This document shows positions 5,473-5,813 of a DNA stretch of 5,813 bases, in pieces. The number at the start of each line of letters is the position of its first letter. Position 1 is the first letter of the stretch. Location: positions 7,759 to 13,571 of the forward strand of contig PLKU01000225.1 of NCBI GenBank assembly GCA_003140705.1. The letters run 5' to 3'. The notes under the pieces are model-generated. The model ran no database searches and had not been told where the DNA came from. It was given only the letters and a program-made list of their open reading frames with translations. This DNA is from Acidobacteriaceae bacterium (GTDB lineage: Bacteria > Acidobacteriota > Terriglobia > Terriglobales > Acidobacteriaceae). A program made the position numbers and the translations under genes.

Positions 5473-5813
5473 CTATCGCAAAGCCCGCACGCCGGGAATG
5501 CTGAGCGTGTAGCTGATGACCGCGGCAATGAGATACATGAACGCGAAGATCCAGATCACTCCGGAAACGCCCAATAACGGCAGGAAGACTCCGGCGATCG
5601 CGGGGCCGATGAAGGTGCTCAAGCCGGACCCGAGATTCATGATCGACATGGCAGCTCCGCGCGATTCCGGCGCCAGCGTGGCCATGATGGCGCCGATTGG
5701 AACGAATCCCGCGAGAGCCGTGCCGTATGCCATTCCTGCCAACACCGCGAGCGTGTAATTGGCACCAAAATGATGCGGCACATAGAACAGTCCAAGAGTC
5801 GTCACCGCGCAGC
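5473..5813 (-). CDS. MFS transporter, C-terminal part (enters from the right edge)
   Basis: The minus-strand frame is open from the window edge to a TAG at 5473-5475, giving the last 112 residues. The GTG at 5805 is an internal Val, not a start. Two or three hydrophobic segments are clear: LAVLAGMAYGTALAGFVPIG, then STFIGPAIAGVFLPLLG and VIWIFAFMYLIAAVISYTL. The linking stretch APESRGAAMSIMNLG matches the conserved loop and amphipathic region before helix 11 of 12-helix major facilitators (R-G-x-A at the start of that helix). The protein ends with a short basic tail, PGVRALR. The substrate cannot be read from this end alone. It is co-directional with the Tat-exported gene, but the 248-base gap to 5224, holding the dyad at 5379-5401, argues for separate promoters. 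It is not the same gene as the left-hand transporter, which carries an N-terminus. Confidence 0.9.
   Translation of the reverse strand, partial: CAVTTLGLFYVPHHFGANYTLAVLAGMAYGTALAGFVPIGAIMATLAPESRGAAMSIMNLGSGLSTFIGPAIAGVFLPLLGVSGVIWIFAFMYLIAAVISYTLSIPGVRALR

Noticed and set aside
1..5813. CRISPR arrays, tRNA or rRNA genes, insertion sequences, attachment sites
   Set aside because: I saw no regularly spaced repeats, cloverleaf-like segments, transposase motifs or terminal inverted repeats with target duplications anywhere in the window.

Overview
The window looks like a carbohydrate-utilisation locus from a moderately GC-rich Gram-negative bacterium, most likely an acidobacterium of the Terriglobia type. 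That placement is an inference. It rests on the regulator at 2401-3672, whose layout (N-terminal winged helix, one membrane helix, C-terminal domain with a GSPSSNPW stretch and an EGTEAAG stretch) I associate with a large paralogous family in Acidobacteriota. It also rests on the Tat-exported sugar-active-looking protein beside it. No 16S or other marker gene is present.

Layout, left to right. Positions 1-883 (minus) hold the N-terminal 294 residues of a major facilitator transporter that runs off the left edge. Positions 880-1965 (minus) hold a complete GH130 beta-mannoside phosphorylase/hydrolase-type enzyme; its stop codon overlaps the transporter start (ATGA), so the two form a coupled pair transcribed leftward. 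Positions 1966-2400 are a divergent intergenic region with a strong 24-bp dyad and a possible extended -10 promoter. Positions 2401-3672 (plus) hold a membrane-anchored, CadC/ToxR-like one-component regulator. After a 46-bp convergent gap, 3719-5224 (minus) encodes a Tat-exported protein of about 501 residues that I cannot assign to a named family. It has the look of an alpha-helical toroid followed by a small beta domain, as in many glycan-active enzymes. Positions 5225-5472 are a second regulatory gap. Positions 5473-5813 (minus) are the C-terminal end of another MFS transporter that enters from the right edge.

Possible joint function (inference): the exported protein acts on a glycan outside the cytoplasm, one or both MFS permeases import the products, and the cytoplasmic GH130 enzyme cleaves a beta-mannoside, probably by phosphorolysis. 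The divergent membrane-anchored regulator may sense the substrate or the envelope state.

The most interesting non-coding signal is a pair of related dyads centred on TCACATGT. One lies upstream of the GH130 gene (2108-2131) and one upstream of the exported protein gene (5379-5401). They are in the same relative orientation and at almost the same distance from the two start codons (142 and 154 bases). This suggests a shared operator and a small regulon linking the two enzyme genes.
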